Shown here: piece after piece, positions 42,827-53,493 of the stretch
Numbering within the stretch: position 1 is the stretch's first letter
Layout of the letters: each line of letters opens with the position of its first letter
Origin: Bacteroidota bacterium
Lineage (GTDB): Bacteria > Bacteroidota > Ignavibacteria > Ignavibacteriales > Melioribacteraceae
NCBI GenBank assembly: GCA_018818065.1
Contig: JAHISV010000012.1
Location: 62,001-126,000 of the forward strand
DNA: 64,000 nucleotides
Direction of reading: 5' to 3'
Position numbers and translations under genes: made by a program
Notes under the pieces: model-generated
What the model saw: only the letters and a program-made list of their open reading frames with translations
What the model was told of the DNA's origin: nothing
The model's database searches: none

Positions 42827-45577
42827 TTGAGTAAATTAAGAATCGACGAAGAACTTCGAAAAAACATCAAAGAACTTGGAATCATTCTTGGCGAGGTAAT
42901 AATTGAACAGGAAGGGAAGTCCACCTTTGACTATGTAGAGCAATTTCGTGGATTAACAAAATCTCTCAGAACCCCTGCCTGCGATGAAATTAAAAAGGAT
43001 ATCCGGAAAATTGTAGGCAAACTCGACCTGGACGAATCTTACAAAATAATTAAAGCCTTTTCAATTTATTTTATTCTTGTGAACGCGGCAGATGAGGTTA
43101 ACAAAATTGTGAGACAAAAGAAGGGAAATGTTGCAGAGGCAAATGAACTTCAGGATTACTTTGGCGAAACGTGTGATTTTATCACCAGAAATAAATTACA
43201 GAAGGAAGTACTGGAAGAGGCTATAAAATCCTTAAATGTCATTCCTGTATTTACGGCTCATCCCACCGAAGCCACACGACAAACTATACTTAAAAAAATC
43301 CTTACGATTAGCGAGACTCTTCTTGACAGAGAGATTAACTTTCACACAGCTATTGAAATAAACAGGCTAAACGATAAAATAAAAACTGAGATAACATTAC
43401 TCTGGCAATCCAATGAAATACGATTCCGGAAAGTGATTGTTCAGGACGAGGTGTTACGCGGACTTTTCTTTTTCAGGAATGTCTTTTATAAAATACTGCC
43501 GGATTTTTACAAAGACCTTGCTAATTCTTTGAAGAAACATCTGGATTACAACTTTGAACTTCCTGCTGTTGTTAAATTTGGTTCATGGATTGGCGGTGAT
43601 CGTGATGGACATCCCTTTGTTACCGAGGACATTACACGCGAAACATTAAACATCCATCGGGCAGAAATTCTTAAATTATACCTCGACGATTTCTATAAAG
43701 CCTATGATTCTATCAGCACTTCCAGCCTTGTTAAAAAAGCCGACAAAAAATTGGTAGCCTCCATTAAAAACGAAGGACTGAAACTCAACATTTCAACCAC
43801 TGACAGAAAGCTTAGAGAATCCAGTGAAGTTTACAGAGCAAAGCTTTATCAGATACACAGAAAGCTTGAAAACACACTTAAAAAAGATGGCTATAGATAT
43901 GCCTCCTCTCATGAATTACTGGCGGATCTGGTTATGGTGGCTGAGAGTCTTAAAAATAATGAGGGATCAATAATTGCTGAAGCGATAGTAAATCCTTTGC
44001 TGATCAAGGTAAAGACATTCGGGTTCCACTTCGTTCAGCTGGACATAAGACAGAACTCAAGATTAATTAATAGTACAGTGAACGAAATAATTAACAATTC
44101 CGATTCTCATGTAAATTTTGCCCTCTTAAATGAAAACCAGAAAGTAGCCTTATTAACAGCTGAATTAATTAACCCAAGACCCCTTATTAATGAACATTCG
44201 GTTCTCTCAAATGAATCGAGAAAAATTGTAGGAGAGTTTGGCTTAATCCGATGGGCAATTGAAAATATATCGCCGGAATCGGTTGGTGATTTTATTATAA
44301 GTAACACGGAAAGAGTCTCAGACATATTTGGTGCCCTTTTGCTGGCAAAAGAATCAGGACTACTCACCGCAGCGAACAATAAAATTATCAGTTCACAAAT
44401 AGACATCCTTCCCCTGTTTGAAACAATAGAAGATTTGCGCAACTCCATAAAAATCATGGATCTGGTTTATGATAACCTGGCATATGCCAGTCACCTGAGC
44501 TGCAGGAATAACATACAGAGAATCATGCTTGGCTATTCTGACAGTAACAAAGACGGCGGGATATTAACTTCGAATTATGAACTATACAAAGCGCAAATTG
44601 AGTTGAAGAAAACATCAGACAAACACGGAATAGGACTCGTGTTATTCCACGGCAGGGGCGGCAGCATCTCGCGTGGCGGAGGTCCTGTAAACAAATCGAT
44701 TTTAGCTCAGCCATCCGGAACAATAAGCGGACAAATTAAGATAACAGAACAGGGGGAAATGATTTCCTCAAAATTTCTTATGCCTGATATTGCTAGGAAG
44801 AATCTTGAGTCGGTTACTTCGGCAGTTCTACTTAAGACCATCAGAAAATCAGACCCGGACAAGCTATCCAGAATTGATGATTACCTGAGTGATTTCGAAG
44901 AAATTTCAAAATACTCATTCCAACATTATCGTGAATTAGTTAAGGATAAATCCTTCTTGGAATATTTTCGAACTATAACACCAATTGATATAATTGAACA
45001 GATAGAAATCGGGTCTCGCCCCCCTTCCCGGAAAAAAGGCGGCGATATATCTTCGTTGCGGGCCATTCCGTGGGTGTTCTCGTGGACACAAAACAGGCAG
45101 ACCATTTCCGGCTGGTATGGGTTTGGGTTTGCTATTGAAGAGGCCTTGAAGTCTAAAATCATTACAATAACAAAATTAAAAGAGATGTATAAAGATTGGG
45201 AATTCTTTACGGCACTTGTGCAAAACGTAGAAATGGTACTAACCAAAACCGATATGTTAATCGCAGAGGAGTACCTGACTCTTAACGAAAACGAGGAAAC
45301 AAAGAGATTATTTAATAACATAAAAGAAGAGTATCTGCGTTCAGTTAATTTCATTCTCAAAATCACAGGCGAAAAGAAACTGCTGGACCATAACAAACAG
45401 CTTCAAAAAACCCTGGAATTAAGAAATCCTTATATCGATCCGATAAGTTTTATACAAATTGATTTGATTAAACAAATAAGAGCAAAGAAAATAAAGAAGG
45501 ATAAAAAACTTGAGCTACTCAACGTTTTAAGAACAAGTGTCAACGGTATTGCCGCAGGAATGAAGAATACCGGATAA
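42827..45577 (+). CDS. ppc: Phosphoenolpyruvate carboxylase
   Basis: A 916-residue cytoplasmic enzyme converting PEP and bicarbonate to oxaloacetate, the main anaplerotic step. All signature segments are present: VFTAHPTEATRQT (catalytic His), GSWIGGDRDGHPFVT, GYSDSNKDGGILTS, FHGRGGSISRGGGP (catalytic loop), RAIPWVFSWTQNR, and the C-terminal NTG that closes on the active site. The start is probably the TTG at 42827, with GAGGG 4 nt upstream. The frame is open 16 codons further to another TTG at 42779, but those residues have no counterpart in the family. Confidence 0.95.
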   Translation: MSKLRIDEELRKNIKELGIILGEVIIEQEGKSTFDYVEQFRGLTKSLRTPACDEIKKDIRKIVGKLDLDESYKIIKAFSIYFILVNAADEVNKIVRQKKGNVAEANELQDYFGETCDFITRNKLQKEVLEEAIKSLNVIPVFTAHPTEATRQTILKKILTISETLLDREINFHTAIEINRLNDKIKTEITLLWQSNEIRFRKVIVQDEVLRGLFFFRNVFYKILPDFYKDLANSLKKHLDYNFELPAVVKFGSWIGGDRDGHPFVTEDITRETLNIHRAEILKLYLDDFYKAYDSISTSSLVKKADKKLVASIKNEGLKLNISTTDRKLRESSEVYRAKLYQIHRKLENTLKKDGYRYASSHELLADLVMVAESLKNNEGSIIAEAIVNPLLIKVKTFGFHFVQLDIRQNSRLINSTVNEIINNSDSHVNFALLNENQKVALLTAELINPRPLINEHSVLSNESRKIVGEFGLIRWAIENISPESVGDFIISNTERVSDIFGALLLAKESGLLTAANNKIISSQIDILPLFETIEDLRNSIKIMDLVYDNLAYASHLSCRNNIQRIMLGYSDSNKDGGILTSNYELYKAQIELKKTSDKHGIGLVLFHGRGGSISRGGGPVNKSILAQPSGTISGQIKITEQGEMISSKFLMPDIARKNLESVTSAVLLKTIRKSDPDKLSRIDDYLSDFEEISKYSFQHYRELVKDKSFLEYFRTITPIDIIEQIEIGSRPPSRKKGGDISSLRAIPWVFSWTQNRQTISGWYGFGFAIEEALKSKIITITKLKEMYKDWEFFTALVQNVEMVLTKTDMLIAEEYLTLNENEETKRLFNNIKEEYLRSVNFILKITGEKKLLDHNKQLQKTLELRNPYIDPISFIQIDLIKQIRAKKIKKDKKLELLNVLRTSVNGIAAGMKNTG

Positions 45578-45703
45578 GGTCGTATCTTTTTGCTATAAAT
45601 TTTCTTAATATATCAATCAAATTCCGGGGGGCTGAATTTTGATTCCGCACTATTCCCTCTTTTATGAATGTAAAATCTGCTATTCAACTTTGGGAGGAAC
45701 TTA

Positions 45704-48691
45704 ATGAAATTTAAGCTAGTTACATTACCATTAATTTTACTAATTGGATTACTATCTATGTGTTCAAATGATTACAACGAAGGTTCGACTTATCACGGTT
45801 TCAAGCTTATCGAGAAACGATTTGTAAAAGAGGTAAATGCTGAATGCTATTACTTTAAACACGAAAAAAGCGGTGCAAGTCTCTTCAAAATAGCATCAGA
45901 CGATGCCAACAAAACGTTCACTATCGCCTTTAAAACCGATCCTGAAACCGATGCCGGAACTCCTCACATTATGGAGCATTCAGTTTTGAATGGCTCAAAA
46001 AAATTCCCGGTTAAAAGTCCCTTTGATGTTCTTTCAAAAACATCCCTAAACACTTTTATTAATGCTTTTACCGGCGATGATATGACCGCGTATCCGGTTG
46101 CCAGTAAAAATGAAAAAGACTACTTCAATTTAATGGATGTTTATCTTGATGCTGTTTTTAATCCACTTATTTACAGCGATCCCCGCATCCTTAAACAGGA
46201 AGGCTGGCACTACGAGCTAACATCAAAAGACGCTCCCGTTGAATACAGGGGTATTGTTTATAATGAGATGAAGGGCGCCTATTCATCTGCGACAAGAGAG
46301 CTTGGGTATCATGTTCAAAAGAACCTTTATCCAAATACAAACTATCAGTACTCTTCAGGCGGATATCCTCCGTCAATTCCAACTTTGAGTTACAAACAAT
46401 TTTTGGATTACCATACAAAATATTATCATCCTTCAAACAGTCACATTTTCCTCTATGGAAATGCCAGTCTGGATAAAGAGTTGGAATTCATAGACAGAGA
46501 ATACCTGGCAGGATATGAAAATACAAATGTTAAGGTTGAACTCCCCTTACAAGAGTCTTTTGACAAAATGAAAAACCTATCAGCGTATTATCCAGTTACT
46601 GATGGGGCAGATACAAAAGACCAAACGTTCTTAACACTTAACTACGTAACCGGACTTAACACAGATACAAAACTTGTTTATGCTCTTGATGTACTGACTG
46701 ATGTTCTTGTTAATCAGGAGTCTGCTCCTATTCGACTTGCTTTACAGAAAGCCGGCATCGGGCGTGATTACAACTCGCATTACGATGACCTCCAGCAGGT
46801 ATTTTTTCAAATTCGTGCGACAAATGCAAATCCTGAGGACAAGCAAAAATTTATTGACATTGTAACGAATACGCTGAAAGATGTCGTAAAGAATGGTGTA
46901 GACAAAGCTGCTGTTGAAGGAACCCTAAACAGAAAAGAATTTAATCTGCGTGAAGGCAATGATGCTCAAAAAGGATTGAACTATGCCTTTAGTTTGATAA
47001 ACGGATGGTTCTTTGCTGATGATCCCTTCCTGGGTATTGAATATGAGAAGCCACTTGCAGAATTAAAGCAGAGTATTAAGGATGGTTACCTTGAAGAAGT
47101 TATACAAAAATACTTCCTTGAAAATACACACATACTCGCGCTTGATTTACAACCAAAACCCGGCTTGGAAAAAGAGATTAATGAGAAATCTGAAAAAGAA
47201 TTAGCGGCTTATAAAGCCTCTCTGAACGATGAGGAGATTGATCAGTTAGTTAAAGAAACTGAAGAATTAATAGCCTATCAAAAAGAAGAGGATACTCCGG
47301 AAGCATTAGCATCAATACCAATGCTGGAAAAGAAGGATATTAACCCCAAGGCAGAATGGTATGGAATTGAAGAAAAGAATATAGATGGCGTTAAACTTCT
47401 CTTTCATGAGAACTTTACTAACAATGTAGTATATACACGCTTCATGTACGATGTTCGTGTTCTTCCACAGGAACTGATTCCATATTCTGCTTTGCTTGTA
47501 GAAGTTTTGGGCAGTCTTAATACAGAGAATTATTCTTACGGAGAATTAGACAACGCGCTCAATACTCATACAGGGGGATTCAGCACATTCCTGAATACCT
47601 ATCTCGAAAAACTTTCAGATGATAACCTGATTCCTAAATTTACAGTTGAATCAAAAGCCATGAATGGTAAGCTTGATAAATTGGTTGACCTGGTTTCTGA
47701 GATAGTGAATAAGTCAAAACTGGATGATGTGGAAAGAGTTAAGTCCGTTCTTGTAAGGCACCAGGCAAGGCTGGATGCTGATGTACAGCAAAATGGAGTT
47801 TACTATGCCATGAGGCGGGAAAAATCATATAGAAGTAACGACGGGATGTTCATAGAACTTACGCAAGGTTCCGAGTACTATTGGTTCATTTCCGACCTGG
47901 CGAAAAATTTTGATACTGAGTCTGATAAAATAATTGCCAATCTTGTTAAAACCGCGGAGCTGCTCTTTACTAAAGAAAACCTTATTGTTGGAGTTACCGG
48001 CAGTAGAGATGACTTTTCGAATTTTAACAACGAGTTAAAAAGATACGTTGCAGCACAGCCGGAAGGAGCTGCCAATCTTAATAATTGGCACTTTGATCTC
48101 GTTCAAAAAAATGAGGGACTTGAAACTGCCTCCAAGGTACAGTATGCCGTAATGGGCGGTGACTATAAAAAGCTGGGATACGAATATAGCGGCAAAATGA
48201 GAGTTCTTCAGATGATTCTCTCCCGTGACTGGTTATATAATAGAATAAGAGTAATTGGCGGTGCTTATGGTGGTTTCAGTCGTTTTTCTCCAAACGGTAG
48301 TATGTTCTTTGGTTCCTACCGCGACCCTAACCTTGACCAAACCATTAAGACATATCGTGAAACACCACAATTCCTCCACGATTTTAAGGCGGAAGAAAAA
48401 GATATGCTTGGTTATATAATCGGGACCATCGGCGGCATGGATACTCCGGAAACTCCTTCACAACAGGGTAATATTGCCATGCGGGATTATTTTCAGAAAA
48501 GTACGGCGGCAGACGCTCAGAAGGAACGTGATGAGGTGTTAGCAGTTACTGCGGATGATATAAGAAATTATGAAAAAATGATTTCTGATATTGTTAACGA
48601 AAATAATTTCTGTGTATATGGAAGTGAAGAAATAATTAAAGAGAATGAAAAGTTGTTTGGAAGTTTAGTGAAGTTGCTAAGAAAACAATAA
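45704..48691 (+). CDS. M16C-family zinc metalloprotease (presequence protease/insulinase type), exported
   Basis: A 995-residue protease of the PreP/M16C type: two tandem halves that close like a clamshell over peptides. The zinc-binding inverted motif H-x-x-E-H is in GTPHIMEHSVLNGSKKFP (about residues 87-91), with the third ligand Glu about 75 residues on in YRGIVYNEMKGAYSS. The C-terminal half, including GYEYSGKMRVLQMILSRDWLYNRIRVIGGAYGGFSRF, is proteolytically inactive as usual. The N-terminus has a lipoprotein-like signal (LLSMCSND, Cys20), so it likely acts in the periplasm or at the outer membrane. A strong ribosome-binding site GGGAGGA precedes the ATG, and a terminator follows. Confidence 0.93.
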   Translation: MKFKLVTLPLILLIGLLSMCSNDYNEGSTYHGFKLIEKRFVKEVNAECYYFKHEKSGASLFKIASDDANKTFTIAFKTDPETDAGTPHIMEHSVLNGSKKFPVKSPFDVLSKTSLNTFINAFTGDDMTAYPVASKNEKDYFNLMDVYLDAVFNPLIYSDPRILKQEGWHYELTSKDAPVEYRGIVYNEMKGAYSSATRELGYHVQKNLYPNTNYQYSSGGYPPSIPTLSYKQFLDYHTKYYHPSNSHIFLYGNASLDKELEFIDREYLAGYENTNVKVELPLQESFDKMKNLSAYYPVTDGADTKDQTFLTLNYVTGLNTDTKLVYALDVLTDVLVNQESAPIRLALQKAGIGRDYNSHYDDLQQVFFQIRATNANPEDKQKFIDIVTNTLKDVVKNGVDKAAVEGTLNRKEFNLREGNDAQKGLNYAFSLINGWFFADDPFLGIEYEKPLAELKQSIKDGYLEEVIQKYFLENTHILALDLQPKPGLEKEINEKSEKELAAYKASLNDEEIDQLVKETEELIAYQKEEDTPEALASIPMLEKKDINPKAEWYGIEEKNIDGVKLLFHENFTNNVVYTRFMYDVRVLPQELIPYSALLVEVLGSLNTENYSYGELDNALNTHTGGFSTFLNTYLEKLSDDNLIPKFTVESKAMNGKLDKLVDLVSEIVNKSKLDDVERVKSVLVRHQARLDADVQQNGVYYAMRREKSYRSNDGMFIELTQGSEYYWFISDLAKNFDTESDKIIANLVKTAELLFTKENLIVGVTGSRDDFSNFNNELKRYVAAQPEGAANLNNWHFDLVQKNEGLETASKVQYAVMGGDYKKLGYEYSGKMRVLQMILSRDWLYNRIRVIGGAYGGFSRFSPNGSMFFGSYRDPNLDQTIKTYRETPQFLHDFKAEEKDMLGYIIGTIGGMDTPETPSQQGNIAMRDYFQKSTAADAQKERDEVLAVTADDIRNYEKMISDIVNENNFCVYGSEEIIKENEKLFGSLVKLLRKQ

Positions 48692-48725
48692 CAACTGAAA
48701 GAGTAAGATTAAGAATATGATTAAG

Positions 48726-48762
48726 AGCCGTTACTGTTTGAAATTCTGTAACGGCTTTTTTT
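48726..48762 (+). terminator. Rho-independent terminator of the metalloprotease gene
   Basis: Perfect 9-bp stem AGCCGTTAC / GTAACGGCT (48726-48734 with 48748-48756) followed by seven T. It touches the stop codon of the convergent permease gene at 48761. Confidence 0.9.
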
Positions 48763-51403
48763 ATTCCTCTTTCAAACACTTAACAGGATTTACCAAAGCC
48801 GCCTTTACTGCCTGAAACATTACTGTAAGAGTTGTTACCAATAGAACCATCAATCCGGCTAATGCAAAAATCAATAAATTTAGTTCTGTTCTATAGGCGA
48901 ACTTATTAAGCCAGCTAGCCATAAAATAATAGGCTATTGGCCAGGCAATTATATTTGCCACAACTATCATTCTTATATACTCACTTACAATCAACTTCAA
49001 TACCGATGTTACTGAAGCGCCCATCGCCTTTCTGATACCAATCTCTTTCACTTTCCTTTGTATATTCAAGGCGGATAACCCAAACAGCCCCATGCAGGCA
49101 ATAAATATTCCCACCATAGTAAAATAGGTAAAAACCGTTTGCATCTGCATTTCAGCCTGATATTGCTTATTCATACTTTCATCAAGAAAAGAAAATTCAA
49201 ATTCATGTACTTGATCAAAGTTAAGCCATTCACTCTCAAGGGTAGAAATCGCTTCATTCAGGTTATCTGTATTTATCTTCACAAGCATATAATTGAAGGC
49301 ACCGGGTACTACCTGAATAAGGAGGGGTTCAATGGTACTATGCAATGATCTGAAATTAAAATCCTTGACTACACCAATTATATTTCCCTTAGCCTGGAAC
49401 ATATCACCTAACCATTCAATTTCCTTGTCAATCGCCGTATCCCAATTAAAATACCTGGCAGCTGTTTCATTCACGATAAATGAAGCCTCGTTATCAGTGG
49501 AGAATTCACGGGAGAATGTTCTTCCCTCTTTAAGCTCTATTCCCAGAGTCGAAATAAAATCCTCGTCAGCGAACATTTCAGATACAAGAAGCCTGTGTTC
49601 TTCACTTTCCCACTGAATATCATTACGGTTAAAATTCGTTCCGGGTATATTTGATATAGCCGAAGCGGATTGAACAAACTGATGTTTTTTCAACTCGTTT
49701 TTAACTTCAAAATACCTGGTTCTGATTTCATCGCTTTTTATCGGTATAACAAGAACGTGGTCTTTTTTGAAACCGATGTTTTTATTGCTAAGAAAATCTA
49801 ATTGCGATGAAACAATTCCTGCCCCAATAATTAGTACAATCGAAACCACGAATTGAAAAACAACCAGGCCTTTGCTAAAGCTCTCGATTCTGCTCCCTTC
49901 TATCTTTGTCCCTTTTAATATTGTTACAGGATTCATACCTGAAAGAAACATGGCAGGATAACCCCCGGCGATAATCGTCGCTACTAAGGCGATAAACACA
50001 AGCTTTAATAAAAAGTTATTATCAACCAGAGTGGCCGGAGTAATTTCCCGGCCAATAACCTGGCTGAACAAGGGGAGTAATACAATAACAAATAATGTCG
50101 ATACAACGAGTGCAACAATGGACGAAAGGAAAGTCTCGCCAAAGAACTGCCAAAAGAGCTGTTTTCTTGCAGCACCAATTACTTTGCGCACGCCTATTTC
50201 TCGGCTCCTCTTCATGGCTCTGGCAATGGTCAGATTTGTAAAATTAACACAGGCAATCAACAGAATTAAAAATGCGGCACTGGAGAAAACATATACATAT
50301 GTTATATCTCCGTTAGTTTCCAATTCCCATTTAATGTTTGAGTATAAATGTATACCAGTCAACCGTTTCAGTCTTAAGCTTATTGTTCCTTTTTTTAAAG
50401 CTTCAAAAGTACTTTCACTCCAATTGATATATTGTCTTGACCAATCGGGAATTTTTGCCTCAACAACTTTTGGATCAGTGCCCGGTTTTAGTTTTATATA
50501 GTTATAATGACCAAAGTCATTCCAAGTATAGTATTCTGATTCTGGTGACGATACTCGTATAAGGGTAACGTATGATATTAAAAAATCGAAGTGGAAATGT
50601 GAATTGTCAGGGATGTTTTCCATTACTCCTGTAACTTCTAAACTTAAATCAGGATTTTCATTAAGCATCATTCTTTTCCCGATAGGATTTTCATTCCCGA
50701 AATACTTATGGGCAATCCTTTCGGTTATTACAATTCCACCAAATGTTTGAAGTGCGGTCTGTTTATTCCCTTGTAACAATTTGAAGGAGAACATGTTGAA
50801 AAAAGAAGTGTCCGCCTGATAAAAACCTGTTTCATCAAAAAGCTTATCCTCATACCGGACAGAGAAAGTAGGACGTGTTAACCCTGGTCCCCACATAGGC
50901 GAAATAGTAACGGCATCAATAACCTCAGGCAGATCTCTAACCAATGCCCGTGCCATTGGATATGGAGTTCTGGTTTGAGGGCTATCAGTTATCCAGTCAA
51001 TTCTATAAATATCATCAGCGTTTTCATGGAAACTATCGTAACTCGTCTCAAACTGAACGTACAAAATAATTAAAAGACTGCAGGCCATACCTAGCGCTAA
51101 ACCAACAATGTTTATAAATGAGAAGCCTTTGTATTTTAGCAGATTACGAAACGCGATTTTAAGGTAATTATTAAACATTACAAACCCCCAAAGTAATGAA
51201 TTTAGTATCTTTCTCGGAATCAGGTTGAGTAATTGTCCCCAATACCAAAAGCCAGCCTTCATTCTCCCTTTTTGCAAGAGTAACATATTGTAGTACTCGG
51301 CAAAATCACCCAGAGGGGTTTCCCACGTGTTGTCAGGTAAAATTTTCCTCAATAAATATTCTGCAACTTTTGGCGGTTGCTTTTCTTTTTGAATCCTGCT
51401 CAT
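48761..51403 (-). CDS. Orphan ABC-type (FtsX/MacB-like) permease with N-terminal permease prefix (pair 4)
   Basis: An 880-residue homologue of the other three permeases. The prefix starts SRIQKEKQPPKVAEYLL and includes TPLGDFAEYYNMLL. The permease halves follow with NFTNLTIARAMKRSREIGVRKVIGA and QRKVKEIGIRKAMGASVTSVL. It ends V-N-P-V-K-C-L-K-E-E. The ATG at 51403 overlaps the PadR stop (ATGA) and is preferred over an open frame 12 codons earlier. The periplasmic domains are distinct from the other copies, so these are old paralogues rather than a recent duplication. No ATPase partner is present. Confidence 0.88.
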   Translation of the reverse strand: MSRIQKEKQPPKVAEYLLRKILPDNTWETPLGDFAEYYNMLLLQKGRMKAGFWYWGQLLNLIPRKILNSLLWGFVMFNNYLKIAFRNLLKYKGFSFINIVGLALGMACSLLIILYVQFETSYDSFHENADDIYRIDWITDSPQTRTPYPMARALVRDLPEVIDAVTISPMWGPGLTRPTFSVRYEDKLFDETGFYQADTSFFNMFSFKLLQGNKQTALQTFGGIVITERIAHKYFGNENPIGKRMMLNENPDLSLEVTGVMENIPDNSHFHFDFLISYVTLIRVSSPESEYYTWNDFGHYNYIKLKPGTDPKVVEAKIPDWSRQYINWSESTFEALKKGTISLRLKRLTGIHLYSNIKWELETNGDITYVYVFSSAAFLILLIACVNFTNLTIARAMKRSREIGVRKVIGAARKQLFWQFFGETFLSSIVALVVSTLFVIVLLPLFSQVIGREITPATLVDNNFLLKLVFIALVATIIAGGYPAMFLSGMNPVTILKGTKIEGSRIESFSKGLVVFQFVVSIVLIIGAGIVSSQLDFLSNKNIGFKKDHVLVIPIKSDEIRTRYFEVKNELKKHQFVQSASAISNIPGTNFNRNDIQWESEEHRLLVSEMFADEDFISTLGIELKEGRTFSREFSTDNEASFIVNETAARYFNWDTAIDKEIEWLGDMFQAKGNIIGVVKDFNFRSLHSTIEPLLIQVVPGAFNYMLVKINTDNLNEAISTLESEWLNFDQVHEFEFSFLDESMNKQYQAEMQMQTVFTYFTMVGIFIACMGLFGLSALNIQRKVKEIGIRKAMGASVTSVLKLIVSEYIRMIVVANIIAWPIAYYFMASWLNKFAYRTELNLLIFALAGLMVLLVTTLTVMFQAVKAALVNPVKCLKEE

Positions 51404-51726
51404 TTTTGCTCCGGTAATAAACCAGTTACATCCTTCCACATTTCATTTTGTACTTCCCAGACTTTCCGAAGCGCTATCTTTCCTTCTTCAGTAAGTTCAT
51501 AAATCCTTTTGTGTCTTCCGCCTCTTTCTGGGGTCGACTCAGTTAGATAAGAACTTAATAGATCTCGCTTGCTCAATCTGTCAAGCGGCATATAAATTGA
51601 CCCCAGAGACCATTCCTCACCAGAAAGCTGCGAAATCCTGTCTCGTATAGGAATACAATATGCCTCTTCCTTTAGCTGCCATATTGATATTAATATTAAC
51701 TCTTCGGCACGTGTTAGTAGTTTCAT
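51400..51726 (-). CDS. PadR-family transcriptional regulator (pair 4)
   Basis: A 108-residue PadR protein. AEELILISIWQLKEEAYCIPIRDRISQLSGEEWSLGSIYMPLDRLSKRDLL is the DNA-binding unit, and ESTPERGGRHKRIYELTEEGKIALRKV the wing and C-terminal helix. Very similar in layout to the pair-2 regulator. The start has GGAAGGAGA upstream. The overlap with the permease gene implies coupled translation. Confidence 0.9.
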   Translation of the reverse strand: MKLLTRAEELILISIWQLKEEAYCIPIRDRISQLSGEEWSLGSIYMPLDRLSKRDLLSSYLTESTPERGGRHKRIYELTEEGKIALRKVWEVQNEMWKDVTGLLPEQK

Positions 51727-51914
51727 TCAATTCTCCTTCCAATCCTAACTATTTGAAACATATGACGTACAATATAATGGATTTGTTCCATTTTTTTAGG
51801 ATTGGAAAGAATAGAACACCGAAAAAGCCGATTTTCATGATAAAAGCCGATAAAAACATAACAGATACAAGAATTCTAGTTCTTAATCATGTCATTTCAT
51901 AAAGATCATGACAA

Positions 51915-51935
51915 CCTGCCTACCGGCCAGACAGG
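51915..51935. repeat. Short dispersed palindromic motif CCTGCCT-N6-CAGACAGG
   Basis: The 21-base sequence at 51915-51935 matches 55206-55226 in both arms and differs only in the central six bases. It lies in the roughly 290-base space upstream of gatB, which otherwise shows nothing clear. Confidence 0.6.
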
Positions 51936-52015
51936 TCTGTGTTCTATTGAAACATCATTAAATTTCATTTTTCCTTATATTTATTCTTCAATTTCTCACA
52001 ATATATTATGCTACT

Positions 52016-53467
52016 ATGAACAACAAATACGAAGCAGTAATTGGTCTTGAAGTGCACGCGCAATTATTAACCGAATCAAAGATATTTTGCGGATGCTCAA
52101 CCAAGTTTGGAAATCCTCCAAACTCCAATGTTTGCCCTGTTTGCCTCGGGCATCCTGGTGTTTTACCGGTGCTTAACAAAAAGGTTGTGGAGTTCGCGGC
52201 TTTGATGGGAATGGCGACAAATTGTGAGATTAAAGAAAAATCAATTTTCGCCAGGAAGAATTACTTCTACCCTGATTCCCCCAAAGGATGGCAGACCTCA
52301 CAGTTTGAAGAACCAATCTGCGAAAATGGTCACCTTGACATTACATTAAGCGACGGTACGGAAAAATGCCTAGGTATTACCCGCATTCACATGGAAGAAG
52401 ACGCCGGGAAATCAATCCATGACCTTGGCTACGACACCTGCGTTGATCTTAACCGCTGTGGTGTTCCGCTAATCGAAATTGTAAGTGAACCCGACATGCG
52501 ATCACCCGAAGATGCTTATCTATACCTGACAAAGATAAAACAGATAATCACCTATCTTGGAATTTGCGACGGCAACATGGAAGAAGGTTCTTTACGTTGT
52601 GACGCTAATATTTCTATTCGTCTGAAGGGTGAAACCGAATTAGGCACGAAAACCGAAGTTAAGAATATGAACTCTTTCCGCAATGTTGAAAAAGCAATTG
52701 CTCACGAGATTGAAAGACAAATTGAAATTGTGGAAGAGGGTGGAAGAATAATTCAGCAGACCTTGCTCTGGGATGCTGACCATGAAGAAGTTTCCCCAAT
52801 GCGAAGCAAGGAAGAAGCTCATGATTACCGTTACTTTCCTGAGCCGGATCTTATGCCGGTTGTGGTTAGTGAGGAATGGAAGGCTGAAATAGCAAAAAAC
52901 TTACCGGAGCTGCCTGAAGCAAGAAAAGCACGTTTCATCTCGGAATACAAAATACCTGAATATGATGCAGCAGTGTTGACAACGGAAAGACCACTGGCGG
53001 ACTACTATGAAAAAGTAATAAGCGTGACAGATGATTATAAATCCGCGAGCAACTGGGTGATGACAGATGTTCTTAAAATCATTAAAGAAGACAAAGTTGA
53101 TATTACTGAATTTAAGGTGAGCCCGGAGAATTTGGGTAAACTCATAAATCTTATTAACAATAATACTATCAGCGGTAAAATTGCCAAGAGTGTTTTTCCG
53201 GAAATGCTTAAAGAGGACAAAGACCCGGAAACAATTGTAAAAGATAAAAACCTTGTTCAGATTACCGACACTTCGGCTATTGATGGGATTGTTGATACTA
53301 TACTGGATAATAATCCGGGGCAGGTTGAGCAATACCTTGGTGGCAAAGAAACAGTGCTCGGATTTTTTGTTGGACAAGTCATGAAAGAATCAAGAGGTAA
53401 GGCAAATCCACAGATGGTGAATGAGACGTTGAAGAAGAAACTGGAAGAGAAAAGAACGGGTGAATAG
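52016..53467 (+). CDS. gatB: Aspartyl/glutamyl-tRNA amidotransferase subunit B
   Basis: A 483-residue subunit of GatCAB, which converts misacylated Glu-tRNA(Gln) or Asp-tRNA(Asn) to the correct amide form. The N-terminal [50 protein letters not shown] holds the zinc knuckle and the kinase-domain start. [32 protein letters not shown] and [16 protein letters not shown] are diagnostic. The C-terminal YqeY-like tail (from about 330) ends in the tRNA-binding segment. gatA and gatC are not adjacent. Followed 26 bases later by nfo. Confidence 0.96.
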   Translation: MNNKYEAVIGLEVHAQLLTESKIFCGCSTKFGNPPNSNVCPVCLGHPGVLPVLNKKVVEFAALMGMATNCEIKEKSIFARKNYFYPDSPKGWQTSQFEEPICENGHLDITLSDGTEKCLGITRIHMEEDAGKSIHDLGYDTCVDLNRCGVPLIEIVSEPDMRSPEDAYLYLTKIKQIITYLGICDGNMEEGSLRCDANISIRLKGETELGTKTEVKNMNSFRNVEKAIAHEIERQIEIVEEGGRIIQQTLLWDADHEEVSPMRSKEEAHDYRYFPEPDLMPVVVSEEWKAEIAKNLPELPEARKARFISEYKIPEYDAAVLTTERPLADYYEKVISVTDDYKSASNWVMTDVLKIIKEDKVDITEFKVSPENLGKLINLINNNTISGKIAKSVFPEMLKEDKDPETIVKDKNLVQITDTSAIDGIVDTILDNNPGQVEQYLGGKETVLGFFVGQVMKESRGKANPQMVNETLKKKLEEKRTGE

Positions 53468-53493
53468 TCAATTGTCAATAGTGAAAAAAAGAA

